DNA from: a bacterium
GTDB lineage: Bacteria; Calescibacteriota; Calescibacteriia; Calescibacteriales; Calescibacteriaceae
Direction: 5' to 3'
DNA length: 33,085 nucleotides
Assembly: GCA_030550715.1 (NCBI GenBank)
Contig: JAUQOU010000004.1
Coordinates: 55,467-88,551, forward strand
A model generated the notes under the pieces. It searched no databases and was not told the DNA's origin. It was given only the letters and a program-made list of their open reading frames with translations. A program made the translations under genes and the position numbers. The first letter of the stretch is position 1; the number at the start of each line of letters is the position of its first letter. Positions 24,551 through 33,085 of the stretch are shown here, piece after piece.

Positions 24551-27500
24551 ATGGAAGTAGGATACGAATCAAAAATCGGGATAAATGATATAGAAGCAAT
24601 AAGAATATCAATCGCCTCTCCCGAGAAGATAGCTTCTATGGCTCACGGAGAGGTTGAAAGACCAGATACTATAAATTACAGGACTGGAAAACCTGAAAGA
24701 GGTGGGCTTTTCTGCGCAGTTATATTCGGTCCTATAAACGACTGGGAATGTCTTTGCGGAAAATATAAGGGGCAGAGATATAGAGGACACGTTTGTGAAA
24801 GATGCGGAGTTGAGGTCACCTCAAAGCGCGTGAGAAGAGAAAGAATGGGTAAAAAGACACTAGCTTACCCTGTTGTACATGTATGGTTCTTGAAGATTGC
24901 TCCTAATCCTATTCCGACCCTTTTAGATATATCTCAGAGAGAAGTTGAAGAGGTTATATCTTTCAATAGTTGGATAATCGTTGAGCCACCTGAAAAAGCT
25001 TATCAGTTATCAATTTCTCAGGAAGATATAGAGAAGCTTATAAGTCAGCTCAAAGAATACTCGCCCTTGAAAAGAGAGCATGAGTTTTTAAAAAAATATT
25101 CTGCTCACATAGAACAGCTCAAAGGCATAGAGGAAGTCATCAAAGAGATGGCATTGAGAAGAATCCTTATATCTTCTGCCTTTGACAAGGAAATATGTAG
25201 TAAGAAGGATCCAGAAAAGCTTTGCAGTGCAGTTCTCAAAAACCTCAAGAAATTTGAGAAATTCAAGAAAGCGCAGGAGATGATCTCTCTTATGCAAGAA
25301 ATTTTAGATAATTTAAAGGTTATAGATCCCAAAGATAAGGAGGCGAGATTTGAGAGTATAAGACGGCAGATAATTTTATCTGCTATAAGATTTCCTGAGT
25401 ACGCGATTGTTGAAAGAGAGGTTATAGCTCTTCTTGCAAAAAATTGGCCAGAAATCTTCCTGCCGATGACAATACTTGGTGGCATAGGAGGAGATGCTAT
25501 AAAATCATTTGATGAGAAAAATATTGAAGTTGAAAGAGAAAGCTTCGGAAAAGATCAGATTGCTGTTGTATATCATAAAAAAACAACAAAAGGTCCGGTA
25601 AAGCATGATGTTCAAAACATGGTCGTCGGTTCCGGAGCAGAAGTTATAAGATACCTTCTGAAAAAAATAGACCTATCAGTTCTTGAGGAAATAATAAGGA
25701 TAGATATTGAAGAGGAAACGCAGAAGAGAAAAGGCGAGGAAGAGGAGGAAACATCAAGAGTAGTAAAACTTTCAAGAAGATTGAGAATAGTGAAACAGTT
25801 TAAGAACTCAAAAAATAGACCCGAATGGATGGTGCTTGAAGTCCTCCCTATTTTGCCCCCAGAACTCAGACCTATTGTTCAGCTTGAAGGAGGAAGAATA
25901 GCAAGAAGTGACTTGAACGAGTTTTACAGAACAATAATACAAAGAAACAACCGGCTTGTGAAGATGAAAAAGCTGATCGAGCTCGGAATAGGTGTTCCAG
26001 ATGCTGTTATAGAGAACGAAATAAGATTGCTCCAATCTGCTGTTGATTCTCTCATTGACTCATCGAAAACAAGAAGGCAGGTCACATCAAGAACGGGAAG
26101 AACATATCGCTCGCTTGCAGATATAATAAAAGGTAAATACGGTAGGTTCAGACAGAACCTTTTGGGAAAAAGAACAGATTTTTCAGCTCGTTCCGTTATA
26201 GTTGTCGGACCGGACCTGAAACTCCATCAGGTGGGAATTCCCAAAGAGATAGCGCTTGAACTCTTCAAACCATTCATAATATGGTGGCTCATAAAGAAAA
26301 AGGGAATAGTGAGCAGTGTCAAGGAAGCGAGGAAGATTTTTGAGGAAAGAAAATACGCAGCAATGAGCGGGAAGATTGACGACTTCACAAAAGCTATATT
26401 CCTCGCCCTTGAAGATGTTATAAAAGAAAAACTTGTCCTCCTCAACAGGGCTCCAACACTTCACAGAATGAACGTCCAAGCGTTTGAAGTAGTCCTCACA
26501 GAAGGAAAAGCTATAAGATTACATCCTCTTGTTTGCACTGCATACAACGCTGATTTTGATGGAGACCAGATGGGAGTTTTTCTGCCTCTTTCACTCCAGG
26601 CGCAGGTAGAAGCAAGAGTTCTTATGTTATCTACTCATCAGATACTCTCACCCGCACACGGAAACCCAATAGTATATCCTACACAAGATCAGGTGATGGG
26701 AATATTCTGGATGACTATGGATAGGTTAGGAGAGAAAGGTGAAGGAAAAGTGTTTTCATCAGCGCGCGAGGTTTATATCGCATACGAGAACAAAGATGTC
26801 TCTATTCACGCAAGAATAAAGTGTCTTATAACATGCCTGTGTGATGAGCATAAGGGAACTGCTCAACTTTATGAAACAACTCCCGGTAGAGTTATATTCT
26901 ATCAAGATATTTTACCTAAAAAGCTGTGCTTCAATCTTGTAAATAAACCTCTTGGGAAAAAAGAACTTGTAGAACTTGTTGCTCTCTCTCGTGAGATAGC
27001 GGGAGAGAAAGAAACAGTCATTTTCCTTGATAAAATGAAAGATATTGGATTTGAGATGCTGACAAAATCTGGCTTCACTCTTACCCCAGAGCATTTTATA
27101 ATACCAAAAGAGAAAGAGAAGTTGATCGAAGAGGCTGAAAAACTCGTCAAAGAAATAGAAGACAAATATACAAGAAGATTGATAACATGGGGAGAAAGGT
27201 ACAACAGAATTACCCAGATATGGCTTGATTACACAGAAAAAGTTGGACAGCTCGTGAAAGAAAAAATTTCGTGGGAGGAGGTTAAGGTAAATGGAAAAAC
27301 CGAAAAGATACTTTCCAAAAATCCTGTCTTCCTTATGGTTCATTCTGGTTCAAGAGGTTCTTACGAGCAGATAAAACAGCTTGCAGGAATGAGAGGTATT
27401 GTTGCAAAACCAACAGGAGAACTCATAGAGTTCCCAATAAAGCATAACCTCCGGGAAGGTCTTGCTCCGCTTGAATACTTTATTTCAACTCACGGTGGAA

Positions 27501-29356
27501 GAAAAGGACTTGCAGATACAGCTCTGAAAACTGCAAAAGCAGGATATCTAACAAGGAAACTCGTTGATGTCTCACAAGATATCGTTGTGAAAATAGAAGA
27601 TTGCGGAACAAGAAAATCTATAACTATGACCGCTCTTACTCATGGAGGAGAAGTTCTCCGCTCTCTCTCTCAAAGAATTTTCGGTAGAGTCGCAGCAGAA
27701 GATATAATTTCACCAGATACCGGAGAAGTGATAGTAGCAAAGGGAGAATATATCACAAGAGAAAAAGCAAAGCTTATAGAAGAACTCGGAATAGAGTCAG
27801 TTAGAATAAGAAGTGTTCTTGTTTGCGAGGCAGAGGAAGGGGTCTGCCAAAAATGCTATGGATGGGATCTATCATCTCATAAGCCGGTTACATTAGGTGA
27901 AGCAGTGGGAATAATAGCAGCTCAATCAATAGGTGAGCCAGGAACTCAGCTTACAATGAGAACCTTCCACTACGGAGGTATAGCAGCTCTTTCTGAAAGG
28001 GGTGAAGTCATAGCTCACCATGACGGAGAGATAAGGATAATAGGCACAAAATTCATAGAACTTGAAATATCTCAGGAGGAGATGGAAAAGTTTGGCATAA
28101 GCAAGCAGGAGCTAATAGATGGGAAATATGTCCTCAGAGTCATTTCAAGGTCTGGCTTTCTTGATATAGTAGCGCCTGAAAAAGGAAGAACTCTTGAAAA
28201 ATACGAGCTCGTCTACGGAGCTATAATTCTCGCAAGACCAGGAGATAAGGTGAAAAAAGGAAAGAGAGTAGTAGTGTGGAACCCGTATGCTAATTTGATT
28301 CTCACCCACGTTTCAGGAACAGTATCTTTCAGAGACATAATTCCCGGAGTTACAGTGATAGAGAAGAAGGAGGAGACGACAGGAAAGGTTGTAAGAACGA
28401 TTGTTGAGCCGATAGGAGAAGCGGCTGCGAAGCTGAGACCTGCTATCGTCATCAAAACTCAGGAAGGAAAAGAGATAGCTTACTCTCTTCCAGTCAAAGC
28501 GACTATATCTGTTGAGCAAGGACAAAAAGTCAAGGCGGGTGAAGAAATAGCGAGAGTTGAAACTGGTTTTGCAAAGACAAAAGATATAACAACAGGGCTC
28601 CCGAAAGTTGAAGAGTTCTTTGAAGCGAGAAATCCAAAAGACGCAGCTATAATATCTGAAATAACCGGAAGAGTAGAAAAAATTGAGGATATAAGAGGTG
28701 GAAGGAAGAAGGTTATAATAAAATCTGGAAAGATTCAGAGGGAATATATAATACCGAAAAATAGACATGTTATTCAAGTTGTTGGTGATATTGTTAATGC
28801 AGGAGAAGCGATAACCGATGGAACACCTAATCCGAAAAACCTCTTGAAAATCAGGGGACCAGATTATGTTGGACTATTCTTACTCAACGAGATACAAAAG
28901 GTTTATTCATCACAAGGAATAGATATAAACGACAAGCACTTTGAAATAATAATAAGGCAGATGTTGAGAAGGGTTAAGATAAAAAAACCAGGGGATACCG
29001 AGTTCATTCCCGGAGAGATAGTGGATAGATTCATTGTGGAAAAGAAAAATAGGGAGATAAGAGCTAAGGGCGGAAAACCGGCTACATACGAATACACGCT
29101 TTTAGGTATAACAAGAGCATCTCTTTACTCTGATTCGTGGATATCTGCTGCTTCTTTCCAGGAAACTCCAAAAGTTCTCGTCTCATCTGCTCTTGAATCA
29201 AAAATAGATTACCTCAAGGGAATAAAAGAGAACATAATAGTCGGAAAACTTATACCAGCAGGAACTAACTTCTATCTTTATAGAAACACGGGTATAGAAA
29301 CAGAAAGACAGACCATTTCAGAAGAGCTAGTGGAAGAAGAGCTGAAAAGAACATAA
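24551..29356 (+). CDS. rpoC: DNA-directed RNA polymerase beta' subunit
   Basis: 1601 aa. The N-terminal zinc ribbon is [20 protein letters not shown]. The catalytic Mg-binding loop [10 protein letters not shown] is at about residues 664-673, and the second zinc site is [11 protein letters not shown], followed by the trigger-loop region [19 protein letters not shown]. coli beta' is 1407 aa with NADFDGD at about 458-464, so roughly 200 residues are added upstream. The largest block lies between about 160 and 350 (helical, charged, including [17 protein letters not shown]). After TMRTFH there is an insertion of the SI3 type (DGEIRII to the [17 protein letters not shown] motif), found in proteobacteria and related diderms. 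The C-terminus GLKENIIVG-type motif reads [16 protein letters not shown]. Confidence 0.98.
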   Translation: MEVGYESKIGINDIEAIRISIASPEKIASMAHGEVERPDTINYRTGKPERGGLFCAVIFGPINDWECLCGKYKGQRYRGHVCERCGVEVTSKRVRRERMGKKTLAYPVVHVWFLKIAPNPIPTLLDISQREVEEVISFNSWIIVEPPEKAYQLSISQEDIEKLISQLKEYSPLKREHEFLKKYSAHIEQLKGIEEVIKEMALRRILISSAFDKEICSKKDPEKLCSAVLKNLKKFEKFKKAQEMISLMQEILDNLKVIDPKDKEARFESIRRQIILSAIRFPEYAIVEREVIALLAKNWPEIFLPMTILGGIGGDAIKSFDEKNIEVERESFGKDQIAVVYHKKTTKGPVKHDVQNMVVGSGAEVIRYLLKKIDLSVLEEIIRIDIEEETQKRKGEEEEETSRVVKLSRRLRIVKQFKNSKNRPEWMVLEVLPILPPELRPIVQLEGGRIARSDLNEFYRTIIQRNNRLVKMKKLIELGIGVPDAVIENEIRLLQSAVDSLIDSSKTRRQVTSRTGRTYRSLADIIKGKYGRFRQNLLGKRTDFSARSVIVVGPDLKLHQVGIPKEIALELFKPFIIWWLIKKKGIVSSVKEARKIFEERKYAAMSGKIDDFTKAIFLALEDVIKEKLVLLNRAPTLHRMNVQAFEVVLTEGKAIRLHPLVCTAYNADFDGDQMGVFLPLSLQAQVEARVLMLSTHQILSPAHGNPIVYPTQDQVMGIFWMTMDRLGEKGEGKVFSSAREVYIAYENKDVSIHARIKCLITCLCDEHKGTAQLYETTPGRVIFYQDILPKKLCFNLVNKPLGKKELVELVALSREIAGEKETVIFLDKMKDIGFEMLTKSGFTLTPEHFIIPKEKEKLIEEAEKLVKEIEDKYTRRLITWGERYNRITQIWLDYTEKVGQLVKEKISWEEVKVNGKTEKILSKNPVFLMVHSGSRGSYEQIKQLAGMRGIVAKPTGELIEFPIKHNLREGLAPLEYFISTHGGRKGLADTALKTAKAGYLTRKLVDVSQDIVVKIEDCGTRKSITMTALTHGGEVLRSLSQRIFGRVAAEDIISPDTGEVIVAKGEYITREKAKLIEELGIESVRIRSVLVCEAEEGVCQKCYGWDLSSHKPVTLGEAVGIIAAQSIGEPGTQLTMRTFHYGGIAALSERGEVIAHHDGEIRIIGTKFIELEISQEEMEKFGISKQELIDGKYVLRVISRSGFLDIVAPEKGRTLEKYELVYGAIILARPGDKVKKGKRVVVWNPYANLILTHVSGTVSFRDIIPGVTVIEKKEETTGKVVRTIVEPIGEAAAKLRPAIVIKTQEGKEIAYSLPVKATISVEQGQKVKAGEEIARVETGFAKTKDITTGLPKVEEFFEARNPKDAAIISEITGRVEKIEDIRGGRKKVIIKSGKIQREYIIPKNRHVIQVVGDIVNAGEAITDGTPNPKNLLKIRGPDYVGLFLLNEIQKVYSSQGIDINDKHFEIIIRQMLRRVKIKKPGDTEFIPGEIVDRFIVEKKNREIRAKGGKPATYEYTLLGITRASLYSDSWISAASFQETPKVLVSSALESKIDYLKGIKENIIVGKLIPAGTNFYLYRNTGIETERQTISEELVEEELKRT

Positions 29357-29430
29357 TATGGAAGGAAATTTTGTGTCAAGTTCAATTAGCAGAAGAAAAT
29401 CGTTCTCACTTCCGAAATAATTAAGATTAT

Positions 29431-30705
29431 ATGCGCAATGTGAATATTGCAATTTTGGGCTGTGGAAATGTCGGAAAATATGTTGTAAAAAACCTGTTTG
29501 AACTCAGGAATTTCATAAAAGAAAAATTCTTCCTTGATATAAATCTCAAAAAAGTCCTTGTGAAAGATAAGCAAAAGGAAAGGATTGTAGATGGATTTAA
29601 AATACCACATCATCTTCTCACAACTCGGTTTTCTGAAATAATTGAATCTTCGCCAGACATAGTAGTGGAACTTATAGGAGACCTTGAGAACTCAAGAACT
29701 TACATTCGGGAGTGTCTTAACAGAGGGATAAAGGTGGTCACAGCCAACAAATTAGTTCTCACTTTTGATGATGAGATTTTTCAAAACCCTAACGTTTTCT
29801 TTGATGCTTCCGTCGGAGGTGGAATACCAATAATAAGAACAATTATAAACTCGGTTCCAGATGATATTTACGAGATAACAGGAATTCTCAACGGGACGAC
29901 TAATTTTATTCTTTCTTCTATGGAGGAAGGCAAAGATTTTCAGGAATCTCTTGAGTTAGCCAAAAAGCTCGGATATGCCGAGCCGGACCCGTCTTTTGAT
30001 ATAAACGGAACCGATGCTGCACAGAAAATCTGCATACTCTCTGCTCTGGTTTTCGGAATAAGAATGAGGCCGAACGAAATTCTCAAAGAAGGCATATCTT
30101 TTATCACAAAACTTGATATAGATTTTGCAAGGGAGTTCGGATATTCAATAAGGTCTATTGCTATTTCAAGGAAAAAAAGATATGAAGGTGAAGAGAAGCT
30201 GGAAGTTGCGGTATATCCCGCACTTATACCTTCTGATTCTCCTCTCGCTCAGGTGAAAGGAAACCTAAACGCCGTGGTTATAAAAGGAAAAAGAATAGGA
30301 GAACTTTTCTTGAAGGGAGAAGGTGCGGGAGGAAATCCAACTTCACTATCTGTAATAGCAGATATAATAGAAGCATCTTTGACTTACAAAGAAAGTAGGA
30401 GAGAATTTTCGCCTCCGAACGATAAAATTGTTCATCACGATATGATGGTCTCTAAATTTTATGTCAGGTTGAGTGTTGTTGATAAACCCGGTGTCCTCGC
30501 AAAAATAGCAGATAGCTTTGGAAAAAACAGCGTCTCAATAGAATCAGTCCTTCAAAAAGGAAGAGGGGGTACAGTGAACGAGCCGGTTCCAATATTCATA
30601 ATAACGCACGAATGCCTGGAGAAAAATATTAAAAGAGCTCTTGAAGAATGCTCAGGTCTCGATGTTGTTCTTCAAGCTCCTTTCTACCTCAGAATATATC
30701 AGTGA
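29431..30705 (+). CDS. hom: Homoserine dehydrogenase with ACT domain
   Basis: 424 aa. It reduces aspartate semialdehyde to homoserine in the threonine/methionine pathway. The NAD(P)-binding motif is ILGCGNVGKYVV, then VTANKLVLT, the family signature GGGIPIIRTI with GILNGTTNFIL, and GYAEPDPSFDINGTDAAQK with the catalytic Asp/Lys. The C-terminal ACT domain (about 348-424: YVRLSVVDKPGVLAKIADSF) is the usual site of threonine feedback. It starts 74 bp after rpoC and has a TAAGAT/TAATTA box 3-7 nt before the ATG, so it may be transcribed separately. No other amino-acid genes are next to it. Confidence 0.95.
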   Translation: MRNVNIAILGCGNVGKYVVKNLFELRNFIKEKFFLDINLKKVLVKDKQKERIVDGFKIPHHLLTTRFSEIIESSPDIVVELIGDLENSRTYIRECLNRGIKVVTANKLVLTFDDEIFQNPNVFFDASVGGGIPIIRTIINSVPDDIYEITGILNGTTNFILSSMEEGKDFQESLELAKKLGYAEPDPSFDINGTDAAQKICILSALVFGIRMRPNEILKEGISFITKLDIDFAREFGYSIRSIAISRKKRYEGEEKLEVAVYPALIPSDSPLAQVKGNLNAVVIKGKRIGELFLKGEGAGGNPTSLSVIADIIEASLTYKESRREFSPPNDKIVHHDMMVSKFYVRLSVVDKPGVLAKIADSFGKNSVSIESVLQKGRGGTVNEPVPIFIITHECLEKNIKRALEECSGLDVVLQAPFYLRIYQ

Positions 30706-30822
30706 AATTTTTTACTTTTACACTATACTCCCCGCCCCATCTCTTAAAAGCAGAAAAGAGACACTCAACAAGCCACCTTTTACTTCTGTTCCTCTCCTTC
30801 AAAATAATTACGGCACAAATCG

Positions 30823-31749
30823 TTATCTTTCCCTGATGATACATGTTTTCGGAATTTCTTTTGAGAATTCGTATTTTGATTTTTCAATTATCTTTCTTGA
30901 TATTTCCTCAAAAGCGTTTTTCCTCCCGTATCCTGATATGGGTTTTTGTGAGTTGGGCTCAATAAACTTTGTGATTGAAAACATAGATATTTCCCGTATA
31001 TATTTCCCTATTATCGATGCGAGAGCTACTTCCGGAAATTTCTGGTCTGCATCTTTGATGAAGTAAAACCTTTTGATTATCTCACCGTTATTCATTATCT
31101 CATATATGCTTTCTTTTTCACTTTCCATGACGATTTTTAAATTCAACGATTTATCTCTTTCATTCTCAATAGCAAGAGATATTTCTCTCTCATAACTCTT
31201 TTTATATCCTGATTTTCCACATATCACTTCTTCTGCCGATGATTTCAGACCTAACCTCACCATAAAAAACGAGTTTGCTGAAAATTTGCTCCCAAACCTT
31301 TCAATATACTTTGAGAGAATATTAGGACAAACTACCATAAAGATTGCTCTTTTTACCTCGCCAAAGTGGAGACCGGGCAAGTTCAAATCCGTTCCATTTT
31401 GTAAGAGGTCTTCATTTCCTTCTTCTTTTATCCATACCGGAAGAGATATTTTATTGCTGAAACAGATTTTATCGGGACCTATTGGGCATATTCTTTCTAT
31501 TTCGTCTTTTAGCATTGATTTTGAGAAGACATCGCTAATAGTTTTGAAGTTCGTTTTGGAGTATCTGAGGAATATTTTTTCAAGAGTTTTGAAATCCTCT
31601 TGTTTTCTTCTGAAAATTTTCTTGCTGTCTTTTATATTGTGTTGGTTGTTTTTGTCTTTATTGGTTTTTTCTGTTTCTACTCCGGTTATGATGAGCGGAC
31701 CCATTATAGGTCCAAGCCCGTTTTCATCTATTCCTAATCTTTTTATCAT
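30823..31749 (-). CDS. Divergent RNase HII-superfamily protein
   Basis: 308 aa. It starts MIKRLGIDENGLGPIMGPL, which lines up with the RNase HII opening GIDEAGRGPLAGPV and keeps the first two catalytic acids (Asp8, Glu9). DSKKI (41-45) matches the family DSKKL. IKDADQKFPEVALASIIGK followed by YIRE matches the IAAASIIAKVTRD block but with Glu where RNase HII has Asp. It is longer than RNase HII (about 200-230 aa), near RNase HIII length, yet it lacks the N-terminal TBP-like domain of RNase HIII. The middle (about 60-200) is not recognisable. Cleavage of RNA in RNA-DNA hybrids is probable but not certain. The 117-bp spacer to the convergent hom gene holds nothing clear. Confidence 0.65.
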   Translation of the reverse strand: MIKRLGIDENGLGPIMGPLIITGVETEKTNKDKNNQHNIKDSKKIFRRKQEDFKTLEKIFLRYSKTNFKTISDVFSKSMLKDEIERICPIGPDKICFSNKISLPVWIKEEGNEDLLQNGTDLNLPGLHFGEVKRAIFMVVCPNILSKYIERFGSKFSANSFFMVRLGLKSSAEEVICGKSGYKKSYEREISLAIENERDKSLNLKIVMESEKESIYEIMNNGEIIKRFYFIKDADQKFPEVALASIIGKYIREISMFSITKFIEPNSQKPISGYGRKNAFEEISRKIIEKSKYEFSKEIPKTCIIRER

Positions 31750-31875
31750 TGCAATTTTTTCAAATTAATTAAAAAATTTTTAAATAATAATATATTTTTT
31801 ATAAGTGTAGTATTTTTTGTGATTTGGTAAAATTAAGTATTGTTGAAAGAGAAAATTTTAAGGGGGTGTGAAGAT

Positions 31876-32241
31876 ATGGATGCTGAGAAGAAAGAGAGCA
31901 CGGTCATAACAGAAAAGCATATTCAGGAGCTTGTAGCGAAAATTCAGGAAGCAATAGAGCAGAAGGAAAAAGAAGGAAAAAAAGATAGGTCGGTTAAAGT
32001 TGAGACAGAAAGCGAACTTCTTGTGAGAATAACAAGAAATCCTGAGACGAACCGATTTTTTCTATCAATATCTCCAAAGGGTGGGCACCCAGTGCATAAC
32101 AAAGTTATTTTTGATTCTTCTCAAAAACTCAAGGACTTTGTAAATTCTCTCAAGAACTTCCTGAAGGAGAGAGAAGATATACTTTTAGCGTTGGATACGC
32201 TTAATAAAACATCAAAGAAAGGAGGAGGGGATACTGTCTGA
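31876..32241 (+). CDS. Small protein of unknown function, charged N-terminus and beta-rich core
   Basis: 121 aa from ATG 31876. This start is chosen over the track's TTG (31840) because AAGGGGGTG lies 7 nt upstream. I do not recognise the family. The first 45 residues are highly charged and helical (ELVAKIQEAIEQKEKEGKK). Then come three likely strands (ELLVRITRN, RFFLSISPK, HNKVIFDSS) and a helix (KLKDFVNSLKNFLKE). The strand-strand-strand-helix order is loosely like one PUR-alpha/PC4-type nucleic-acid-binding repeat, but this is a weak comparison. The gene is followed after 5 nt by a Trm112-like protein, so they are probably co-transcribed. The 126-bp AT-rich spacer upstream contains a TAAAAT about 45 nt before the ATG that could be a promoter. 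Confidence 0.65.
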   Translation: MDAEKKESTVITEKHIQELVAKIQEAIEQKEKEGKKDRSVKVETESELLVRITRNPETNRFFLSISPKGGHPVHNKVIFDSSQKLKDFVNSLKNFLKEREDILLALDTLNKTSKKGGGDTV

Positions 32242-32246
32242 ATAAT

Positions 32247-32447
32247 ATGGAAGCAGAAGAGAGAAAGAGTATTATAGACCCTGAGCTACTTGAAATTCTC
32301 GCTTGTCCCAAGTGCAAGGGGGACCTTATACTTGACGAGCAGAGATCGGGGCTGATATGCAAAAGATGCGAGCTGTTCTACAAGATAGAAGATGGAATAC
32401 CTATAATGCTTATTGATGAAGCGATACCTTTGAGCAAACTCAAATAA
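32247..32447 (+). CDS. Trm112-like (UPF0434/YcaR) zinc protein
   Basis: 66 aa. It carries the family pattern IDPELLEILACPKCKGDL, then LICKRCELFYKIEDGIPIML. The four cysteines in two CxxC pairs (CPKC and CKRC) would bind one zinc. Eukaryotic and archaeal Trm112 activates tRNA, rRNA and protein methyltransferases; the bacterial versions are small, and their partner is often unknown. It is separated from the 121-aa gene by 5 nt. The purine-rich AAAGGAGGAGGGG lies about 17 nt before its ATG, further than usual. Confidence 0.82.
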   Translation: MEAEERKSIIDPELLEILACPKCKGDLILDEQRSGLICKRCELFYKIEDGIPIMLIDEAIPLSKLK

Positions 32448-32481
32448 AAGGGAGATAGCACATATTTATTTCAATTTTTAT

Positions 32482-33085
32482 ATGTTTAGCAAATCAATCT
32501 CTCCTTTTGATAAGATAGCCGAGATAGAAAGGGAATACGGGAGAAAACCGCCTTACTTTGAATGGCTCGGAAGTTTTAAGAAGAAAAGAAGTTTGTTTCC
32601 CGCTATTTTTATAATCTTTGTTCTTTTATTTCTCTCCTCATCTGTTTTTTTATTTTTCTTCTTTTTGAAAGGTAAGAAGTTGGGCTCTCTCTTTTCGATT
32701 CGTGTTGAAAATGTAAAAGAAGAAAAACATGTGGAGGAGAAGAAAGATGTATGTATTATATCTGTTCCTTTTGATTACGAAGTTGCGGATATTTCTGCGA
32801 TGGCTGGCTTGAAAGAACTCAAAGTTCAGATGATACCAAAAACAGAAAGCGAACTGAAATTTTATATAGGCGACTTCGTATCTTTGCAGGATACCGCTTT
32901 TGTTTCCGCAAGGTTGAACGATAAGGGTATTCCGCACGTTGTCAAAAATGTATCTGGAAAGTGGAGAATATACTTTGATTATCAATCTCCTTCGTTAGAT
33001 GTTTATAGAAAAAGGGAGAGTTTGTCAAAGAGCGAGGTTGAGCAGATTGAAAAGTTCGTCTCTTCAAAAATAGGAGAAATAGCGA
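32482..33085 (+). CDS. Partial gene: single-pass membrane protein with SPOR-like domain (cut by window end)
   Basis: This open frame is not in the ORF track because it has no stop before the window ends; 201 codons are visible. It starts MFSKSISPFDKIAEIEREYG, continues to a basic patch (SFKKKRS), then one transmembrane helix (about residues 39-62: FPAIFIIFVLLFLSS). A Lys/Glu linker follows (about 76-90), then a soluble region. The stretch LKFYIGDFVSLQDTAFVSARLNDKG, quoted here only in part as FYIGDFVSLQDTAFVSARL, has the look of a SPOR domain, which in other proteins binds peptidoglycan with stripped side chains at division sites. The topology is N-in, C-periplasmic. The SPOR match is by eye. 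There is no close ribosome site; AAAGGGAG is about 30 nt upstream. Confidence 0.6.
   Translation, partial: MFSKSISPFDKIAEIEREYGRKPPYFEWLGSFKKKRSLFPAIFIIFVLLFLSSSVFLFFFFLKGKKLGSLFSIRVENVKEEKHVEEKKDVCIISVPFDYEVADISAMAGLKELKVQMIPKTESELKFYIGDFVSLQDTAFVSARLNDKGIPHVVKNVSGKWRIYFDYQSPSLDVYRKRESLSKSEVEQIEKFVSSKIGEIA

Noticed and set aside
1-33085. tRNA, rRNA, CRISPR arrays, insertion sequences, att sites, and canonical GC-stem plus T-tract terminators.
   Set aside because: I looked for each in the spacers on both strands and saw none; all spacers are under about 140 bp and AT-rich.

Overview
The window reads as a gene-dense stretch of chromosome from an AT-rich, diderm (outer-membrane) bacterium. The outer membrane is inferred from a BamA/Omp85 protein, a heptosyltransferase-family (GT9) glycosyltransferase and a CcmE haem chaperone. 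The RNA polymerase beta' subunit has a long insertion in the trigger loop, a trait of proteobacteria and related diderm phyla. Isoleucine is mostly ATA and arginine mostly AGA/AGG, and the proteins are rich in Lys/Glu/Ile, which hints at a thermophilic or candidate-phylum lineage. No species can be named from the sequence alone. I see no tRNA, rRNA, CRISPR array, IS element or prophage. No gap between genes exceeds about 140 bases.

Layout: (1) minus strand 17-2730: atpC, a Tam41-like nucleotidyltransferase, and a receiver-domain/coiled-coil response regulator. (2) Plus strand 2819-4637: msrAB fusion overlapping a GT2 glycosyltransferase. (3) Minus strand 4623-6055: rsmE then hisG (short form). 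(4) Plus strand 6150-6851: endonuclease III. (5) Minus strand 6848-13450, read from the right: ccmE, amrS (radical SAM), a broken DCD-like-domain/DNA-methyltransferase gene, bamA, a pteridine-reductase-like SDR, and a GT9 glycosyltransferase. (6) Plus strand 13575-30705: rph, acyl-CoA synthetase, dtd, cbiET, a LivK-type binding protein, rplL-rpoB-rpoC, and homoserine dehydrogenase. (7) Minus strand 30823-31749: a divergent RNase HII-superfamily protein. (8) Plus strand 31876 to the end: an unknown 121-aa protein, a Trm112-like zinc protein, and a membrane protein with a SPOR-like region, cut off by the window edge.

How the genes work together: the only classical operon is rplL-rpoB-rpoC, but it lacks rplKAJ upstream, where a transport binding protein sits instead. 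The minus cluster from amrS to the GT9 gene is tightly packed (5-nt, 1-nt and 4-nt junctions) and mixes envelope biogenesis with an inactivated methyltransferase. Many other genes are single members of pathways (hisG, hom, cbiET, ccmE, atpC) whose partners are not here, so classical operons appear scattered.

Most noteworthy: the frameshifted and truncated DCD/EVE-like plus DNA methyltransferase gene; a perfect 23-bp tandem duplication of the rpoB translation start, which creates a 3-codon mini-ORF; a bacterial Tam41-like protein; an RNase HII relative with DENGLG in place of DEAGRG; and a two-class pattern of gene starts, in which some have strong Shine-Dalgarno sites and many have a -10-like box almost touching the start codon (possible leaderless mRNAs). 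I do not see a clear new multi-gene defence or mobile system.
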